7,932 nt of DNA from Oligoflexus sp. GTDB lineage: Bacteria; Bdellovibrionota_B; Oligoflexia; Oligoflexales; Oligoflexaceae. The stretch spans positions 1 to 7,932 of the forward strand of contig JASLCY010000418.1 of the NCBI GenBank assembly GCA_030151925.1. The letters are read 5' to 3'. Below the pieces are notes generated by a model. It did no database searches. It saw only the letters and a program-made list of their open reading frames with translations, and was not told the DNA's origin. The first letter of the stretch is position 1. Each line of letters starts with the position of its first letter. Shown here piece by piece: positions 6,334-7,932 of the stretch. The position numbers and the translations under genes are program-made.

Positions 6334-6936
6334 ATGCGCTATATTTTAACACTCGCGAGCCTAATCCTCGGCTTGACCTCGCAAATGGCGTTCGCGACCA
6401 TCAGCCTCAACCTATCGGGCTCCAACTCCACGACCACGGCGAACCTGGAGAAGACCAAGAGCCGCGCGCTCAGCGCGAACATAGGCCTCAGCCTCGGCAG
6501 CTTCCTGTCTATCGGCGTCACGCAGCGCCGCACCTACGAGGACCTCGGCGGTTATAAGAAGGGTTACATGGCCGACGGGAAAACGCCCCTCTATCTCCCC
6601 TTCCGCCAGCTGACCGAGCAAACCATCAATTCGGTCGACCTCACGCTGATCCCTTATCAGGGCGTGGTTTCGCCCTTCATCTTCGGCGGCGTGGCGAAAC
6701 GCGATTATTTCACCCAACTCGATTATCAGGGTATGCGCCTTACAAGCAAACAAATCCTTTACCCCGTCCCGAACTACGGCGGCGGCCTCGCGATCCAGCT
6801 CGGCTCCAGCTTCCAGCTCAAGGTCACTCAAACCTATACGCCCGGTAAACAAACCGACCTCACGCCCGAGGGAGAGGAAAAGACCAGGGACGTACGCGAC
6901 TTTTATACCGAGCTCTGGCTCGGCTATAAGATCTGA
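6334..6936 (+). CDS. Secreted protein, probable outer-membrane beta-barrel
   Basis: A 200-residue protein with a classical Sec signal peptide at residues 1-21 (n-region MRY, hydrophobic core LTLASLILGL, cleavage after A-F-A). GAGGAG 7 nt before the ATG fixes the start; the frame is open far upstream, but only as antisense to the minus-strand operon. The mature part is rich in Ser, Thr, Tyr, Gly and short alternating polar/hydrophobic stretches (A-N-I-G-L-S-L-G; S-V-D-L-T-L-I-P-Y; G-G-L-A-I-Q-L-G; F-Y-T-E-L-W-L-G-Y). This is typical of an eight-stranded outer-membrane barrel of about 180 residues. It ends G-Y-K-I rather than in the usual terminal Phe/Trp, a mild departure from the BAM signal. 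No named family is recognised. It has its own promoter region and is monocistronic as far as can be seen. Confidence 0.85.
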   Translation: MRYILTLASLILGLTSQMAFATISLNLSGSNSTTTANLEKTKSRALSANIGLSLGSFLSIGVTQRRTYEDLGGYKKGYMADGKTPLYLPFRQLTEQTINSVDLTLIPYQGVVSPFIFGGVAKRDYFTQLDYQGMRLTSKQILYPVPNYGGGLAIQLGSSFQLKVTQTYTPGKQTDLTPEGEEKTRDVRDFYTELWLGYKI

Positions 6937-6979
6937 GCAATTTCATTCAATCATTTCAAGAACTTAAAAACATCACCCC

Positions 6980-7006
6980 TAAGTTTTTCACAATATTCTC
7001 CGATAC
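6980..7006 (+). promoter_or_regulatory. Second candidate sigma-28-like promoter, before the solenoid gene
   Basis: TAAGTTTT (6980-6987), 11 nt, then TCCGATAC (6999-7006). Against TAAAGTTT-N11-GCCGATAA it agrees at about 12 of 16 positions, and at the SigD-style TAAA-N15-GCCGATA spacing it fits well. The 8-mer TAAGTTTT also occurs at 3983-3990 in the response regulator promoter region, followed by CCGA one base nearer. It lies about 32 nt before the ATG at 7038 in a 101-nt intergenic gap. Confidence 0.42.
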
Positions 7007-7037
7007 CTAGGTCAGCAGGATAAGGAGAATTTGGGGA

Positions 7038-7932
7038 ATGCGGGTTTCCACCCTCATAGCCGTCCTTGCAGTGACGATGGTCCTAGCGTATTTCATCTGG
7101 CAGTTGGTGAATTCCAAACGCGCTGGACAGTCGCGCCGTACCCAGAAAATGCGGGCCTCCGACAAAGTCGTGCTGAAAGGCGCGGAGAAAGCCGCCTATC
7201 GCCAAGCTCAAAAGCTCTATCAAGAAGGCAATTTCCGCGGCTCGGCCAAGATCCTCGAATCGATGGGCATGGTCCGCGAAGCGATCACCGTACTGGAGAA
7301 AGCCGGCTTCATCCGCGAAGCCGCCGACACCCTGATCCGCATCCAGCGCCCCAACCGCGCCGGCTCCCTGCTCGCTCGCAACGGGCTGTGGAAGGAGGCG
7401 ATGGATTGCTTCAAGAAAGCCAATCTCCCGCTCGAAGTCGGCCGCTGCGCTCGCGAGCTCGGCGACCTGCCCACCGCGATCCCTTATTTCCTCGAGGCGA
7501 AGGCGCATACCGAGGCCGCGGAATGCTATCTCGAGCTCGGCAAGTACCTCGAGGCCGCGCGCCTCTTCTTCAAGACCAAGGAATTCGATCGCGCGATCGA
7601 GCAGTACGTGACCTTCGTCGACAACAACAGCGACCTCGAGAAGGTCTCGATCACGCAGCCCGAGCTCGACTTCATCCTCCGCAAGATCGTCGACGAGAAG
7701 GCCGATCTTCGCCTGGCCGACATCCTCATCGCCAACCGGCGCCTGCCGCAGCTCATGATAGAGCTGATCCGGGCCGGCGACCTTCGTTCCGCGACCACGG
7801 CCTACATGCGCAACACCACCGACATCGGTCCCGAATTGATCGGCTACAGCGACTTCAAACGCGAGGAGAACGCCCTCCTCGGCACGCTCTTCATGAACGT
7901 CGGCGCCTACGAATACAGCGGCATGGTGTTCG
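7038..7932 (+). CDS. Membrane-anchored alpha-solenoid protein with 13-residue repeats, 3' end cut by the window
   Basis: The frame is open from ATG 7038 to the window end, 298 complete codons, so no stop is seen. AAGGAG at 7022-7027 is the likely ribosome binding site, spaced a rather long 10 nt. Residues 4-23 form one transmembrane helix (TLIAVLAVTMVLAYFIW) followed by a basic stretch (KRAGQSRRTQK). By the positive-inside rule, the long C-terminal part is therefore cytoplasmic and the protein is an N-terminally anchored inner-membrane protein. Residues 52-194 consist of eleven uninterrupted 13-residue helical units with the pattern x-x-x-E-A-A-x-x-L/Y-x-x-x-G. More helices follow to the cut end. 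There is no catalytic motif in the visible part. The fold should be a TPR/SEL1-like or coatomer/IFT-like solenoid for protein binding. Codon use is like its neighbours. I do not recognise the family; a further domain may lie past the window. Confidence 0.88.
   Translation, partial: MRVSTLIAVLAVTMVLAYFIWQLVNSKRAGQSRRTQKMRASDKVVLKGAEKAAYRQAQKLYQEGNFRGSAKILESMGMVREAITVLEKAGFIREAADTLIRIQRPNRAGSLLARNGLWKEAMDCFKKANLPLEVGRCARELGDLPTAIPYFLEAKAHTEAAECYLELGKYLEAARLFFKTKEFDRAIEQYVTFVDNNSDLEKVSITQPELDFILRKIVDEKADLRLADILIANRRLPQLMIELIRAGDLRSATTAYMRNTTDIGPELIGYSDFKREENALLGTLFMNVGAYEYSGMVF
7191..7619 (+). repeat. Eleven tandem 39-bp coding units (13-residue helices)
   Basis: Residues 52-194 of the solenoid gene divide without gaps into eleven units of 13 residues. 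Examples are NFRGSAKILESMG, MVREAITVLEKAG, LWKEAMDCFKKAN, AHTEAAECYLELG and KYLEAARLFFKTK. Position 5 is Ala in most units, position 4 is often Glu/Arg, position 9 is a large hydrophobic residue, and position 13 is often Gly. Units conserve pattern, not DNA identity, so this is an old protein repeat and not a recent DNA duplication. Two units would make one 26-residue helical hairpin. Confidence 0.8.

Noticed and set aside
6958..6988. Inverted repeat AAGAACTTA / TAAGTTTTT after the outer-membrane protein gene as a terminator
   Set aside because: The stem has only one G-C pair plus a G-U pair and a 13-nt loop, and would be too weak. The right arm is better explained as part of the promoter-like motif.

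Overview
The window looks like a chromosomal stretch of a GC-rich Gram-negative bacterium. It encodes a lipobox lipoprotein, a predicted outer-membrane beta-barrel and an RppH-type Nudix hydrolase. Two TPR-rich envelope proteins lie in tandem, and two motifs resemble flagellar sigma-28 promoters. This combination would fit a predatory or gliding lineage such as Bdellovibrionota/Oligoflexia or a relative of the Myxococcota. That placement is inference only; no marker gene here fixes the taxonomy. I see no rRNA, tRNA, CRISPR array, insertion sequence or attachment site.

Layout. (1) 1-3944, plus strand: the 3' part of a very large TPR protein, joined by a 1-base stop/start overlap to a 383-residue TPR lipoprotein. 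This is a two-gene envelope module, distantly reminiscent of the TPR pairs in Myxococcus-type gliding (Glt/Agl) clusters. (2) 4053-4589, plus strand: a stand-alone response regulator with its own candidate sigma-28-like promoter and a strong hairpin at its 3' end. (3) 6234-4576, minus strand: a compact three-gene operon of RppH-like Nudix hydrolase, small four-helix membrane protein and helical-backbone metal/cobalamin-receptor-like protein without a signal peptide. Its last gene overlaps the response regulator tail-to-tail by 14 bp, and the response regulator's hairpin lies inside that gene's coding sequence. (4) 6334-6936, plus strand: a divergently transcribed secreted protein of about 200 residues, probably an outer-membrane barrel. 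(5) 7038 to the window end, plus strand: a membrane-anchored alpha-solenoid protein, cut by the window edge, that starts with eleven back-to-back 13-residue helical units. It is preceded by a second sigma-28-like motif.

The most unusual items are the 13-residue-periodic solenoid protein, the pair of TAAGTTTT...CCGA promoter-like motifs that may tie two otherwise unlinked genes to a motility regulon, and the hairpin terminator encoded within a convergent gene. No recognised multi-gene defence, secretion or biosynthetic system is visible. The nearest candidate for an undescribed system is the set of solenoid and TPR envelope proteins with an orphan response regulator.
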